DNA of 64,000 nucleotides. Source: Cylindrodendrum hubeiense. Lineage: Eukaryota > Ascomycota > Sordariomycetes > Hypocreales > Nectriaceae. The notes beneath the pieces are model-generated. The model ran no database searches. It saw nothing but the letters and a program-made list of their open reading frames with translations, and was not told where the DNA came from. Made by a program: the position numbers and the translations under genes. The stretch covers positions 1-64,000 of the forward strand of contig JAANBB010000143.1 of the NCBI GenBank assembly GCA_014621425.1. Reading direction: 5' to 3'. This document shows positions 1 through 10,635 of this stretch, piece by piece (the stretch's first letter is position 1; the number at the start of each line of letters is the position of its first letter).

Positions 1-131
1 GCTCCCTCAACACCCTCGCCACCTCCCTCTCCAAGATCGCCCAGGACATCCGCTACCTCGGCAGCGGCCCCCGCTGCGGCCTCGGCGAGCTGAGCCTGCC
101 TGAGAACGAGCCCGGCTCCAGCATCATGCCT

Positions 132-163
<32 letters not shown>

Positions 164-637
164 CACCATGGTCTGCGCCCAGGTCATGGGTAACAACGTC
201 GCCACCACCATCGGCGGCATGAACGGCCAGTTCGAGCTCAACGTCTACAAGCCCCTCGTCATTCGCAACCTCCTCCACAGCTCCCGCCTACTCACCGACG
301 GCATGGCTTCCTTTGAGAAGAACCTGGTTGCCGGCCTCCAGGCTAACGAGGACAAGATCGCTAGCATCATGAAGGAGTCGTAAGTACCTTGAACATTAAC
401 ACAACCTTAACATCTACGGTGCACATTTGCTAACAATACCCCAACAGCCTCATGCTGGTGACCTGCCTCAACCCCAAGATTGGCTACGATATGGCCAGCA
501 AGGTCGCCAAGAACGCTCACAAGAAGGGTCTGACCCTCAAGGAGAGTGCCCTCGAGCTCGACGCTCTTACTGAGGAGGAGTTTGATACCCTCGTCAAGCC
601 CGAGCTGATGGTTGGCCCCTCGCCCTACAAGGGTTAA
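1..637 (+). CDS. FUM1: Fumarate hydratase (fumarase), 3' part
   Basis: Class II fumarase, which interconverts fumarate and L-malate in the TCA cycle. Only the C-terminal part is present because the gene runs in from the left edge. Reading starts in frame at base 3. Exons visible are 1-379 and 448-637; the 68 bp intron has gtaagt, a gctaac branch-like site and cag. The fumarate lyase signature [10 protein letters not shown] is encoded just before and at 126, followed by [11 protein letters not shown]. The C-terminal domain ends in GPSPYKG and TAA. The family is highly conserved, so the call is secure; mitochondrial targeting cannot be judged without the N-terminus. It is convergent with transaldolase. 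Confidence 0.96.
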
Positions 638-1111
638 GATACCCTCCCACCAACTACCTAGACGGATTCGAACCCTCGAGAGGGTCGGTCAGTCTTGTAT
701 CAATTAGTACAAAAAAGAAACTATTACTGGACAACCCAGTCGAGCATGGTAGCTTGCTCGCTTGTTCTAGAAAATAGACACTAGATAACCAAAAGAAACA
801 AAAAAGAATCTCGACAGCACTTCGTCCCGTCTCTCATGATCATCCACACCAGACGCAACAGCAAAAAACTTCATAGGTTATGGTTATAAACTGCATTTTG
901 TTCAAGGCATTCAATTATGGTATCTCATTTTCAATCCAAGTTCAATCCAATGAATGAATCGCCTGGCTCGTTGACAGTTTCCTGCCCACGCACGCCAAGC
1001 AAATCCCAATCACGTTTTGAATTTACATCGGCCTTCACGAACAATGATGCCCATATTTAACTGTATTTTCTTCATTACCCATTCGTAAAACATTAAACCC
1101 CGGGAATTAAA
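638..1111. other. Convergent 3' intergenic spacer
   Basis: A+T-rich spacer between the stop codons of fumarase (+) and transaldolase (-). It presumably carries both 3' UTRs. I see no further gene here. Confidence 0.6.
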
Positions 1112-2673
1112 TTAAGCAAGCTTCTGCTTGATGATGTCCTTCAGGGTAACGGCGTCGGCAGCGAACTTGCTGATGCCCTCACGGAGCTTCTCGACGGCCA
1201 TCTGGTCCTCGTTGAAGTCGAATCGGAAGTTGGCCTCGGTGTTGATGTAGGTCTTCTTCTCGAGGTCAAGGGCAGCAGCCTGGGCGGCGTCAAGCTTCTT
1301 GGGGACAGGCTCGGTGGAGTTGACGAGGTCCTCGAGCAGGCCAGGCTGTAGGGAGTCAGTAACGGATTCATCTTTGACGATGGCTGCAAGCCGATCAAGC
1401 AAACCGGGGACTTACGGAGATGGTCAGGTAGTCGCAGCCAGCAAGCTCAGTGATCTCGCCGGTGTTGCGGAAAGAGGCACCCATGACAATGGTGTTGTAA
1501 CCGAACTTCTTGTAGTAGTTGTAGATAGCCTTGACGGAAGAGACACCGGGGTCAGCCTCCTTGGCGTACTCCTGCTTGGTGTGGGCCTTGAACCAATCAA
1601 GGATACGGCCGACGAAGGGGGAGATGAGGTAGGCACCGGCCTCGGCGGCGGCAATGGCCTGGACGAGGGAGAACATGAGGGTCAGGTTGCGAGTTGATGC
1701 CGTGGTCGCGCTGAAGGATCTCAGCAGCCTTGATACCCTCCCAGGTGGCGGCAACCTTGATGAGAACGCGGTCCTTGGAGATACCCTGGGCCTTGTAGAG
1801 CTATTGAGACGTGTGAGTATGAATGTTTCGCGAGCGCAACCTAAGCATAGTGAGAGAAGTGAAAAACCTACATCGATAATGCGGAGAGCCTTCTCGACGG
1901 AAGCCTCGGTGGAGAAGGAGAACTGAGCATCAACCTCAGTGGAGACCTTGCCGGGGATGATGGCGAGAATCTCGCGACCGAACTCGACCAGGAGGTGGTC
2001 GAGGGAAGCCTCGACCTGCTCGTCGATGGAGCCACCCTCCTTCTTACCGGCGGCAACGGCAGCGTCGATCAACTTGGCGTACTCGGGCTTCTTGGAGGCA
2101 GCGAGGATGAGGGAGGGGTTGGTAGTGGCATCTTGGGGCTTGTACTTTCCAATGGCTGGGGTAAATTGTGAGCTTCCAATTCAAACAACAGATGAAGTCA
2201 TTGTCGTGGTGGGGGAAAGGTGGGGTATGAGGCAAAATGGCTGAATGAGACGCCGTCGGGATATCGCGAAATGACGCCAATGAGGCCAAGGACAGGGTAG
2301 ACTAACAAGTAAAGTCGCCTGTTAAATGGTGGTTAGCAATGCGAGACAGGCAAAGAGGGAGGTGCGGTAATTACCAGAGTCGGACACAACGACCTGCAAG
2401 TCGCAAAGAAAGCTAGCGGTCAGCGAGTGGTTCTGATTATCGGAGTCGTCGGGATGAGGGGCCGCGAGAAGGCAGCAGAAGCAGATTGAGCCGGGGTAGC
2501 AACACCACCGGGAAGCTATGAGCACCACCGATGAAGCTGCTTCTCGGTGGTCGTCGAGCTCAAGCTCGGGGATTGCACATCTCGCGGCGCAGCTCTGGGT
2601 GTCATGAGGGGCAGCGAATGGTGGGGTCACGTACAGTGCCGGTGGCCTTGAGCTGATCCAGAGAGGTGGACAT
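1112..2673 (-). CDS. TAL1: Transaldolase, frame broken by one base
   Basis: Pentose-phosphate enzyme that transfers a dihydroxyacetone unit from sedoheptulose-7-P to glyceraldehyde-3-P via a Schiff-base lysine. Exons, 5' to 3' on the minus strand: 2673-2635, 2393-2375, 2318-2307, 2155-1872, 1800-1416, 1345-1112. Two are micro-exons (19 and 12 nt); together they give the N-terminal VVVSDSGDF followed by [15 protein letters not shown]. Later landmarks are the region around [13 protein letters not shown] with its catalytic Lys, NLTLMFS, and LTISPGLLEDL across the last junction. Exons total 973 nt, one more than 324 codons. The extra base sits near 1691, where GIN-C-N would be expected but the frame slips. 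The rest is intact at the usual family length of about 323 aa, so an assembly indel is more likely than a dead gene. Confidence 0.93.
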
Positions 2674-4731
2674 GTTTGCGGTGGGAGGAATGGTGGTGGT
2701 TTTTTGGGGTGAAGCTCTCAAAGGCGAGAGAAGAGCAATGGACGATGGATGGAGATGTAGGAAGGAGGAAGAGAAAAAAAAGAAGAGGAGGAGAGGGAAA
2801 AAAATACTGGGAACTCTGCGACCCAAAAGTGTTTTGGTTGGGATGGGGATGGCGACCGAACTCGCCGCGTCCGTGTCCGTGGCTCCTTCCCCTCGCATCG
2901 AGGCCTCGCCTCATCTCGCCGGACCTGCCCCTCGTCTTCCGGTGCCCTTGGGCCCCTCCCCCTCGTTCGTTCGCTCCTGCCTCCCCCCAATCCACAATTC
3001 CACCCCTCCATCACCTCCATCAACCCCCTCCATTAAGCCCATCAAGCCCCCTCCCTCCACCAGAATCCCGGCTCGGAGCGGGGCTCCCGATTAAGTCATA
3101 CAGCATACAGCAGCTTTCACCTCACATCACGCCAACTCATTCATCATCATAATTATCAGCCATCCGTCATCCTTCATCAGCGAACATTAATCGCGCCAGC
3201 CGTGTCTAGTGCTGGAGTAGCCGGCCGACTCCCCCTGCGTGCTCTGCAATGCTCTGCAATGTGCTGCTCTGCTCCCCTGTCCCGCTCCCCACCTGGTCCA
3301 TCGTCGTCATACCGAGCCTAGGTCAATCCCGTACAGCACATGATTACAGCATCCCCCAAGGTCCGACCGACTAGAAAAAAAATGGAGATTTACATGTTAT
3401 GATGACACGTCGGTAGTCTCGTCGTGGAAACTGGTGCCGCCCATGCCACCCCCACCATGGGTTCTAACAGCCTGTAGCACCGCCCACTACTCCTCTGGCG
3501 CATCTGGGACGCCCCCAGCGCCACCGAGTGGGCGGCGAAGGGTGACCCTGTGGAGTGGGGGTTTGGTGTTCAGTAGGAGCAGAGAACTCCGTCCCGTCGG
3601 ATCCTGACGTTTCGGTGGGTGTAGGCGCCTCGCCGTGCCGACCGACACCGACAACGGACCCCACTGGCTCGCCTCAACCAGCAGCCCCATGCCCCCCTCT
3701 CGAGTCTCAACCCGAGCAACATGACGGATTTCCCTCCCGCTACTTGAGCTGCTACTGGAGCTGCTACTTGAGCTACTTGCCGCTGGCCCAGCCCTGTCCA
3801 AATCCACCCTCGAAGCGCAGGAATCCGATGGTGCTCGTACCGATGTACACTCTGGAAGGGGCCTGGAGCTACCGCATTCGTACGTCCCGGTCTGCGTTTA
3901 TTCTTGCTTTGTAACGGTCCCGAAACCTGCTTCACCTCAATGGCCGCCCATCATGGCCGTCACAACCACATTGCACCGCACGTGGCCCGAAAGGCCCTTC
4001 CCCGGTGGCACCGTTGAATTGATCGGGCCGCCGCATTCCCGTTGCATTGCAATTCCCCTCAATTGCAGAGCCAAGAACGCTCGAAACTCGGTTCTCCGGG
4101 CGCCGCGGCGGAGAGAACTCCGACATTTCCGGTCTCTGGTCCAGCGGTGGTGGCGTGCATTGGTGATAACCGTGGACTGACGGCGCCTGGCAAAGCACCA
4201 GATGTGCTCCAGGGAACTCCCCACCGGCCAGAATTTGCAACCGTCTGGTTCTGGCAGCTCGGGATTCATGGAACCTGGGAGAATCTCCCGAGACGGGCCT
4301 ACTACGTGGACGCCGATGCTGTGCTCCATACCGCCCGTCCATCTCGTCGGGGCCCATATTTCCGACGACGCCTCCGGTGCATTTGTCAAGTCCGCGCGAA
4401 TAGGAACCGCTGCGCATTTATCCTTACTGCACTCAGCCGGTACCTGGCTTGCGAGTGGCGCTCCTCAACAGCTCCGGCCAGCTGCTCCACCTTGGCATTC
4501 AACCATTTCCAGGCTATCCATGTCACTCACTCAGTCACAAATTATACGCTCCATTCAGATGTCCAGATTGCGGAATTCATTTAATATACCGCAGCCTGTT
4601 GCTGACTGCTAAAGACGCCTTTTGTTTCGTGCCCTCCCAATGCCGTAACCAAATTGTGCGTTCTTTTGGTGGTTATACATAACCTGCTCAACTCACGTCC
4701 ATGCTCATCCTCACGCTCTTGCGTATGCTGC
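2674..4731. other. Long upstream region of transaldolase; no gene seen
   Basis: About 2 kb between the transaldolase start and the SND1 stop. It is pyrimidine-rich near the transaldolase ATG, with poly-A/G runs near 2775-2810 on the plus strand, and has a low-complexity gctgctact-type stretch near 3740-3785. Open frames here are low-complexity and overlap on both strands. I could not support a coding gene. Confidence 0.5.
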
Positions 4732-7383
4732 TTAGTCCTCGGTAATGTCACCATACTCCCACATGCCCAGGCGATCCTGCTTGGCTTGGCTCTCCACCTC
4801 CTTCAGGTGCTTCAGGTAATCCTCAAAAGCCTTGCTGCGCTCCCAGGCCTTGAGCTTCTTGGGCACCATGCCGTATCCGCTGGCCACAACCTCCTTGTTC
4901 AGGGAGTCGTTAGGTCCGGGCAGCTTGTTGTCCTTGGGGTCGTAGAGCGTGATGTAGCTCACGTTCTCCTTCTTGTCAACAAAGTCGAAGCTACCCACCA
5001 GTTGCTTGCCCTCTGTCAGCTCAGCGATAACGCCAATGGCATCGGCAAAGTAGTCAGCGCCAGTGGGCAGCTGAACAAACGACAGGGACGCATCAACAGC
5101 CTGGGGCTTGAGCTTCTGAGGGCTGAACTGAGGCTGGTCCAGGGATCGCAGGTTGGCCCAGGGAATCTTCTCGCTGTTGCCGTAGTCAATGTACGTGACC
5201 TCGGCGATCTTGGCGGTACGGTCGTTGGCACGGACACGCGCTCTGTACCATTGGTTATCGGCAGAGAACTTGGCGGACACAAACTCGCCAGTCTTGGGCG
5301 TGTCCTTGAGAGGTCGGTTGTTCTTAGAGTCCAGGTGGAACTTGCGGAACTCGTTCATCAGGCCCTCCAGAGCCGCCGTTCCCTTGCCAATCTCCTGGAT
5401 CTTAATCTTGCCGTTGCCATCAATGTTGGTGATGACAACGTCCCGGTAGTCGGTTGGCTTCTTGTCGTAGGAAACCTCGGTCTCCTCCTCAGCCTCCGCT
5501 GGCTCCACCTCGGCCTCCTCGTCTTGCGAGGGGTCCCAGTCGTGGAACAGGCCCTTGCGGCCCTCCTTGGCTCGCTTCTCAGCGGCGAACAGCTCGGCCG
5601 CGTTGCCGGACTTCTCGGCAGAGTAGGCGTGAACAGTGGCGAGACCCTCCTCGACTAGCACCTTGGTGAAGTTCTCGCGGTTGATGTACAGGTCACCAAT
5701 AAAGCCACCAACCTTGTCCATGTCGTGAATATCAACCTCGCAGTCTCGCTGGTTGCACCGGCGGTTGGCAAGCTCAAGAGCCTCCTTGCCGAAAGGCTCA
5801 CCACCCTCGCCGTCAGCTCGGGGAGCACGGGGCGCGCGGATGCCACCCAGGACCATGGTGAGCTTGACGTTCTCGCGGGGAATCAGGATGGTGAATCGTG
5901 AACCGGCCTTGCAGAAGTCAACAATGGCGGGAACCTTCTTCTGTCGCTGGAGAGTGGCCAGCATGATCTTGGCCTTTTGGGTGTTCTCAGAAAGGTCCAG
6001 GTACTGTCGCGCCTTCGAGGGCTTGCCAGACCAGATTCCCTTGCCCTCCTCCTTGGCCTTCTCCTGAGCAGCTAGCATCTCGTCGTAGTTGGGGGCTCGG
6101 TCGGTGTCATCCTTTCGGTGACGGATGACAGAAGCCCATCCAGACTCAATCAGAAGCAGACCGATGTTCTTGCCCTTCTCAGTAACGGTAGCAACCTCCC
6201 TGGCCTCAAAGCCCTCGGTGGCAGGCTTGGTTCCGTCAACGCTGATGCGAACTTGCTTGCCAATCAGCTGCTTTCGGAGGAACTCCTTGGCCTCGTCTCG
6301 GAAGGGGCTCTCGGAGGGCTCGCCAGCACGGGGTCCTCGGACACTGCTGAAGCTGATTCGCTTGTCGGCGGCGCCAGCCTTGGTCTTGACGAGGATTGTG
6401 TCGGCACCAAGAATCTTGGAGACCACCATATCCTGGTTACCACCGCCCTCCTTGGCGACGTGGTTCTTGTGGAGTCGCAGCTTCTTGGATTGAGCCTGCT
6501 TCTCAGCAGCACGGAGCGCAGCCATCTTATCGCCGAGCATGGTGGAGTGGAAGTCGTTGCATCGCGCCAAGCCATCCTGCAACAGGAACTCGGCAATGTT
6601 GCCTCTAGGGTGGAGGACGGTTGCGACAAGCTGGCCCTGGGGGCTGGCGCCGACAATCTCGACCTTGACCTTGCGCTGAAGTAGTCTCGTCTCAACGAAT
6701 GCTCGGGCCTCGTTTCCGTACTCCTCTGCGGGTTGGGTAGCACCGCTTGAGGGCAGGGTCCTCTCGGTGGAAGGTGTTCGGACACCAGCAAGCAGAGTCA
6801 TGGGCTGAACGTGCTTCTTGTCTGAGAGCAAGAGTCTAACCAGGAGTCGGTCACCGCTCAGGATTCGCTCAACGATGCCGTCAACGGTCTTTCCCTTCCA
6901 CTCCTTCATGAAATTGGGGCCACCAAGGTCATTCTGCACTTCAATGATACCACCGGAGCCGACCCAGAGACCCTTGTCCTCGGCCTTGGCCTGGGCCTCA
7001 AGCTGGCGGAGGTTCTCGAGCCTCGCGAGGATGTCCTCAGACTCCTCCTTGCGGCCAGCATCCTCGCGGACCTTGAGCCAGCCGGCCTTGACAAGCTCGT
7101 CAGGCAGGTCGGTTCCATCCTGGAGCTTGGCACTGCCAAACTCTCGTCCAGAGGTAGGGATAGTGTAAAGAACGGTGCATTGGATAGGCTTGCCAACGGC
7201 GATGTTACGGAGGTACTCGCGGGACTGGAAGGCGAAGGGCTCGTCACCCTCGCGCTTCAGGTGAGGCGCAGTGACATAGGCAAGGGAGAAGGTTCGCTCG
7301 GCATTCGGGTTGTTGGGGCTAGTCAATATCAAAGTGTCACCACTAAGAATACTTTTGACATTGCCGACGAAGGTTTTGGACAT
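4732..7383 (-). CDS. Staphylococcal nuclease / Tudor domain protein (SND1, Tudor-SN)
   Basis: An 883-residue single-exon orthologue of SND1/p100. This conserved RNA-binding cofactor is linked in other eukaryotes to transcription, splicing, RNA decay and stress granules. Tandem SNase-like OB folds start with repeated openings: FVGNVKSILSGDTLIL (about residue 5), VDGIVERILSGDRLLV (about 170), MVVSKILGADTILV (about 320) and VPAIVDFCKAGSRFTI (about 500). An acidic linker near 640 precedes the Tudor domain (about 695-790; WYRARV and YIDYGN aromatic-cage region), and a final partial SNase fold closes the protein. The ATG at 7383 gives full family length. There are no introns or breaks in the coding part. 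Confidence 0.95.
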   Translation of the reverse strand: MSKTFVGNVKSILSGDTLILTSPNNPNAERTFSLAYVTAPHLKREGDEPFAFQSREYLRNIAVGKPIQCTVLYTIPTSGREFGSAKLQDGTDLPDELVKAGWLKVREDAGRKEESEDILARLENLRQLEAQAKAEDKGLWVGSGGIIEVQNDLGGPNFMKEWKGKTVDGIVERILSGDRLLVRLLLSDKKHVQPMTLLAGVRTPSTERTLPSSGATQPAEEYGNEARAFVETRLLQRKVKVEIVGASPQGQLVATVLHPRGNIAEFLLQDGLARCNDFHSTMLGDKMAALRAAEKQAQSKKLRLHKNHVAKEGGGNQDMVVSKILGADTILVKTKAGAADKRISFSSVRGPRAGEPSESPFRDEAKEFLRKQLIGKQVRISVDGTKPATEGFEAREVATVTEKGKNIGLLLIESGWASVIRHRKDDTDRAPNYDEMLAAQEKAKEEGKGIWSGKPSKARQYLDLSENTQKAKIMLATLQRQKKVPAIVDFCKAGSRFTILIPRENVKLTMVLGGIRAPRAPRADGEGGEPFGKEALELANRRCNQRDCEVDIHDMDKVGGFIGDLYINRENFTKVLVEEGLATVHAYSAEKSGNAAELFAAEKRAKEGRKGLFHDWDPSQDEEAEVEPAEAEEETEVSYDKKPTDYRDVVITNIDGNGKIKIQEIGKGTAALEGLMNEFRKFHLDSKNNRPLKDTPKTGEFVSAKFSADNQWYRARVRANDRTAKIAEVTYIDYGNSEKIPWANLRSLDQPQFSPQKLKPQAVDASLSFVQLPTGADYFADAIGVIAELTEGKQLVGSFDFVDKKENVSYITLYDPKDNKLPGPNDSLNKEVVASGYGMVPKKLKAWERSKAFEDYLKHLKEVESQAKQDRLGMWEYGDITED

Positions 7384-8559
7384 GATGGAGGCGGCACAGG
7401 AACGAGACGGGAGAGATCTAGAAGAGAGAGGACAACGTCAGTACAACCAAGTCAACGGTGTGTAGGTCGGTAAGTCATGGAGGGGCGGTGGGCAGGGAAC
7501 AGGGAGGAAATTGCTTAGAACCAACAACAATTGCTATGGAAACAAAGCCATTGTGCTTGACAATGTCATTGTACTCGATTCGCGATGGAGCTGCAGTTCA
7601 TGGGGCTCTTTTCGGGGGTTGCTGATGGCTGAACTACAGCTTTCAGCTCCCCGTCCCGTCACCTCGAGTACTAGTGTCGCCTGACACCGCCAGATGGGCT
7701 TGGGCGTAGTGTACAAGGCGCAGAGCAATGGAGAGAAGCTTGAAATAGATTCAACATACCTGGGTAAGAGGGGGCAAAACTGCGATGGGTTGAGCCTTGC
7801 TGAGAAGCTCGGGGAAGCTCAAAACAAGGACGATTTAGGGGGGAGAGAGCAAACGAAGCAAAGGGGAGAGCTTCGTCCAAGCATGTGGAGTTGAGGGCGA
7901 GATCGTGTGCTTTGTGGAAAGGTGTCCCGAAGGTGAATTGGCCGCTAGGTGGCAAAATGTGGGGACGGAGCTTCAGGGACCTTTTGGGCGGGTGGGTGCG
8001 CCTAAGCGAGTGGGAGAGCACGCGAACGGGAACGCGGGGCAGCGAGGACAGTGGATTGAGGGGCAGGTTATAGAGGGAGTCCACTGGAGCTGTAGCTGAG
8101 CTGGAGCTGGAGCCGGAGCTGGAGCTCAGAGGTTCAATGTCATTGAGTCAAGACCGCGCAGGCTCCATTGGGTAACATCCCATGAATCAACTGGCAAAAC
8201 ATATCCCATCATTTCGGGCATAGCCAGGTGTGTGGCACATTAGGGCACTGGACCTCGTTGTCTTGTTCGGAGCAACGAGTTGGATGGACTGATTCCCCTC
8301 TCATTACCCCTCCTCCCCCGCGCGCGGCAACATGATGTCAATGCACAGACACGGGATACGCGACACACCACATGGCATCGTCACGGTGAGGGACGGCAGC
8401 CCGTGTAAGAGCCGCCTTCAAGATGGGGCGTTTTTACTTTGTCATTCTTGCTTGGTTTTGTATTCAGCTATTTCGATTGCGAGTTCTCATTTTATACTCG
8501 TTTTGGAGTAGTCCCGGACATGCGCCTTTTGATCGAACGAGCTCAACCTAATCTTCAAT
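7384..8559. other. SND1 upstream region with GGAGCT-type repeat
   Basis: About 1.2 kb between the SND1 start and the SOD stop. Around 8088-8130 there is an imperfect tandem repeat built from ctggag/gagctg units. I see no supported gene; the interval should contain the SND1 promoter and the SOD 3' UTR. Confidence 0.5.
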
Positions 8560-9538
8560 CTAGTTGGAGATACCAATGACACCTGGAGAGTAATTAGCAA
8601 ACGAATGAATGGTACAAAGAATTGTCTCAACATACCGCAAGCGGGCCTCAAACCAGCGTTACCGGTGGTGGCAGACAGCTCGTGGCCACCCTTGCCGAGG
8701 TCATCGGTGCCAGCGTGGACAACGACAGTTCGCTGGGAAGTAGTCAGTCTAATGAGCTCCTGAAGGTAGTAGGAAGGTGTCCTTACGCCAACAATGGACT
8801 GGGGGCCAATCAGCTTGACAAGGCTGTCAGTGAGGGTGCCCTTGGCAATGCCCTCGCTGTCGGTCTTAATGTTGCCGAGGTCACCAACGTGACGGGTGTC
8901 ATCAGTGGGAGCACCGTGGGTCTTGCCGAAGGGGTTGACTGTCAAGAATTCTGGGTCAGTCGGGGTCCGGAGTTTGACGAGCACTTCCGGAGAAGCGCCC
9001 CGAGGCACGTAGGGTAGACTCACAGTGAGGGCCGGCGGAAGTGCAGCCGTTGGTGTTGTCACCGAAGGTGTGGATGTGGAAACCGCGCTCGGCGTTGGCG
9101 TCGTTGCCAGTGATGTTGTAGGTGATGGTGGTGGGAGCGGACTCGGTCTCCTGCTCGAAGACGACGGTTCCGGCGACCTTGGCGTCACCACGGAGGACAG
9201 CAACTGCAGCCAGGCGTGTTAGCCAATACTCTGTACATCAATCCGACGACGCAGCGAAATGAACTCCATCCGGAGAGCTGAACCCTGCCCTGCAGCGGCC
9301 ATCAAGGGACTCGTCCCGGGACGTCATCACCCTCTCTGGCGTAGGGCTGAGGCCATCAAGGTCTGGCGCGGTGCAATCCGTCCATCCCGTTGGACGAGGT
9401 AAAACCCGCTCAAACCAGCTCGAACCCCCTCCTCCCGAGGCCGAGCCGCATGTGCCATGGGTGTATAAACAAAGGGACGCGCCCTCGACAGGTCCGGGGA
9501 AAACTGGAGAGGTGGGGATGCGTACCTGCTTTGACCAT
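8560..9538 (-). CDS. SOD1: Cu/Zn superoxide dismutase
   Basis: Cytosolic Cu/Zn SOD that dismutates superoxide to hydrogen peroxide and oxygen. Five exons on the minus strand: 9538-9526 (13 nt, encodes MVKA), 9203-9024, 8938-8787, 8732-8636, 8582-8560. Splicing gives 154 residues, the standard length. The copper and zinc ligands are visible in [29 protein letters not shown] and [13 protein letters not shown]. The C-terminus RPACGVIGIS is the usual fungal ending. No signal peptide is present, consistent with a cytosolic enzyme. Confidence 0.96.
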
Positions 9539-10635
9539 TTTGGCTGATTTTGGGGTTGGACGAGTTTGGTAAGGTGAAGCTGTCGAAATTGGGAGATGCA
9601 AGTGGAGAGGGGAGAAGAGGCAGAGTTTTGAAGAACGAGGGAGGAGAGAGAAGAAGCCCGAAGCGGAGGTCCCCAGTCGTCGCCGCTCGGAGGTCCTCCA
9701 GTCCCGAGGCGAGGAGGGAGCTTCTCCTGTCTCGCTGCTCGCGCTTTCCGCTGTCCCAAGCTGCCCCTCCTTGCTGCTCCTCCCTCCTTCCTTGCCTCGC
9801 TCGCTCGCAACTGCCCCTCCGCCAACCAGTCTCATTGAGCTTCCCCTCCCGCCGGATACCCCGGTTGGATTGGTCCCCCTTGGTACAAGCCAAGTCCCGG
9901 TGAGGTTACCGGGCCGTTGAGCGCCGTATCCCACCCTTCTTGCCTTCCTAGGCCCTGGCGGCTCCCTGGAGCTCTCACAAGCACGCTCAGCTAGTGGGGT
10001 TACAAGCAGTCGAGACCCGCTTCGTCACTTCCGTCATTCTGACCCAAAAGTGGGTGCTGACAAATAGATTGCATCATCGCTACTTTTGCCTGGTCCAGAC
10101 GCGAGGGCCGAGCCGATCCTCGGAGTCCTCCTTTATCTAAGCCATCTCCTCGGGGATGAGACTCGGAATATCTCCCCAATGGGATGGAATCCGGACATAC
10201 GGATTCCTTAAGCTTAAATGGCGTTGGATTGGCCCAATCTATCGTTATTCCGTTCCACCTGTGCTGAGGACTGACTAGTTTACAGCGTGCAACTACCCCG
10301 CGCGGATGCGAATGCTCAGATCTCGATGCCAAATCGTATAAAGCTCCATGGCGGGGGCGGGGTCAACTGCCGGTGCCCATGTTACAACACTGTAACATGT
10401 AATCCCAGGCAGCATTCACATGGTATGACTTCGCCTCCCAGAAGCTGGATGTCATTAGAGTCTGTTTAATGCATTGTTGGTAGGATTTTCGCAGACGTTG
10501 AGCACTACCTCATTCGTTCACAAAACCGAGAACCACTTAACTAACCCCCAGTTTCATTCTGGATCTTGCCCCAAAGACAGGCCTATCCATGACGCGCCTG
10601 ATCGGCCACCAGTATGACATGTGCCTCTCCATTAT
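9539..10635. other. SOD1 upstream region; no gene seen
   Basis: GC-rich, purine/pyrimidine-biased DNA just 5' of SOD1, then about 600 bp before the P450 stop. It contains long overlapping open frames of biased composition but none with recognisable protein features. Confidence 0.45.

Noticed and set aside
3487..3935. Frames with poly-Ser tracts upstream of transaldolase
   Set aside because: The Ser run comes from a simple gctgctact-type repeat; overlapping frames on both strands and no homology signal.
4654..5658. 334-codon plus-strand frame opposite SND1
   Set aside because: Antisense shadow of a GC-rich conserved gene; Leu/Val-rich without domain features.
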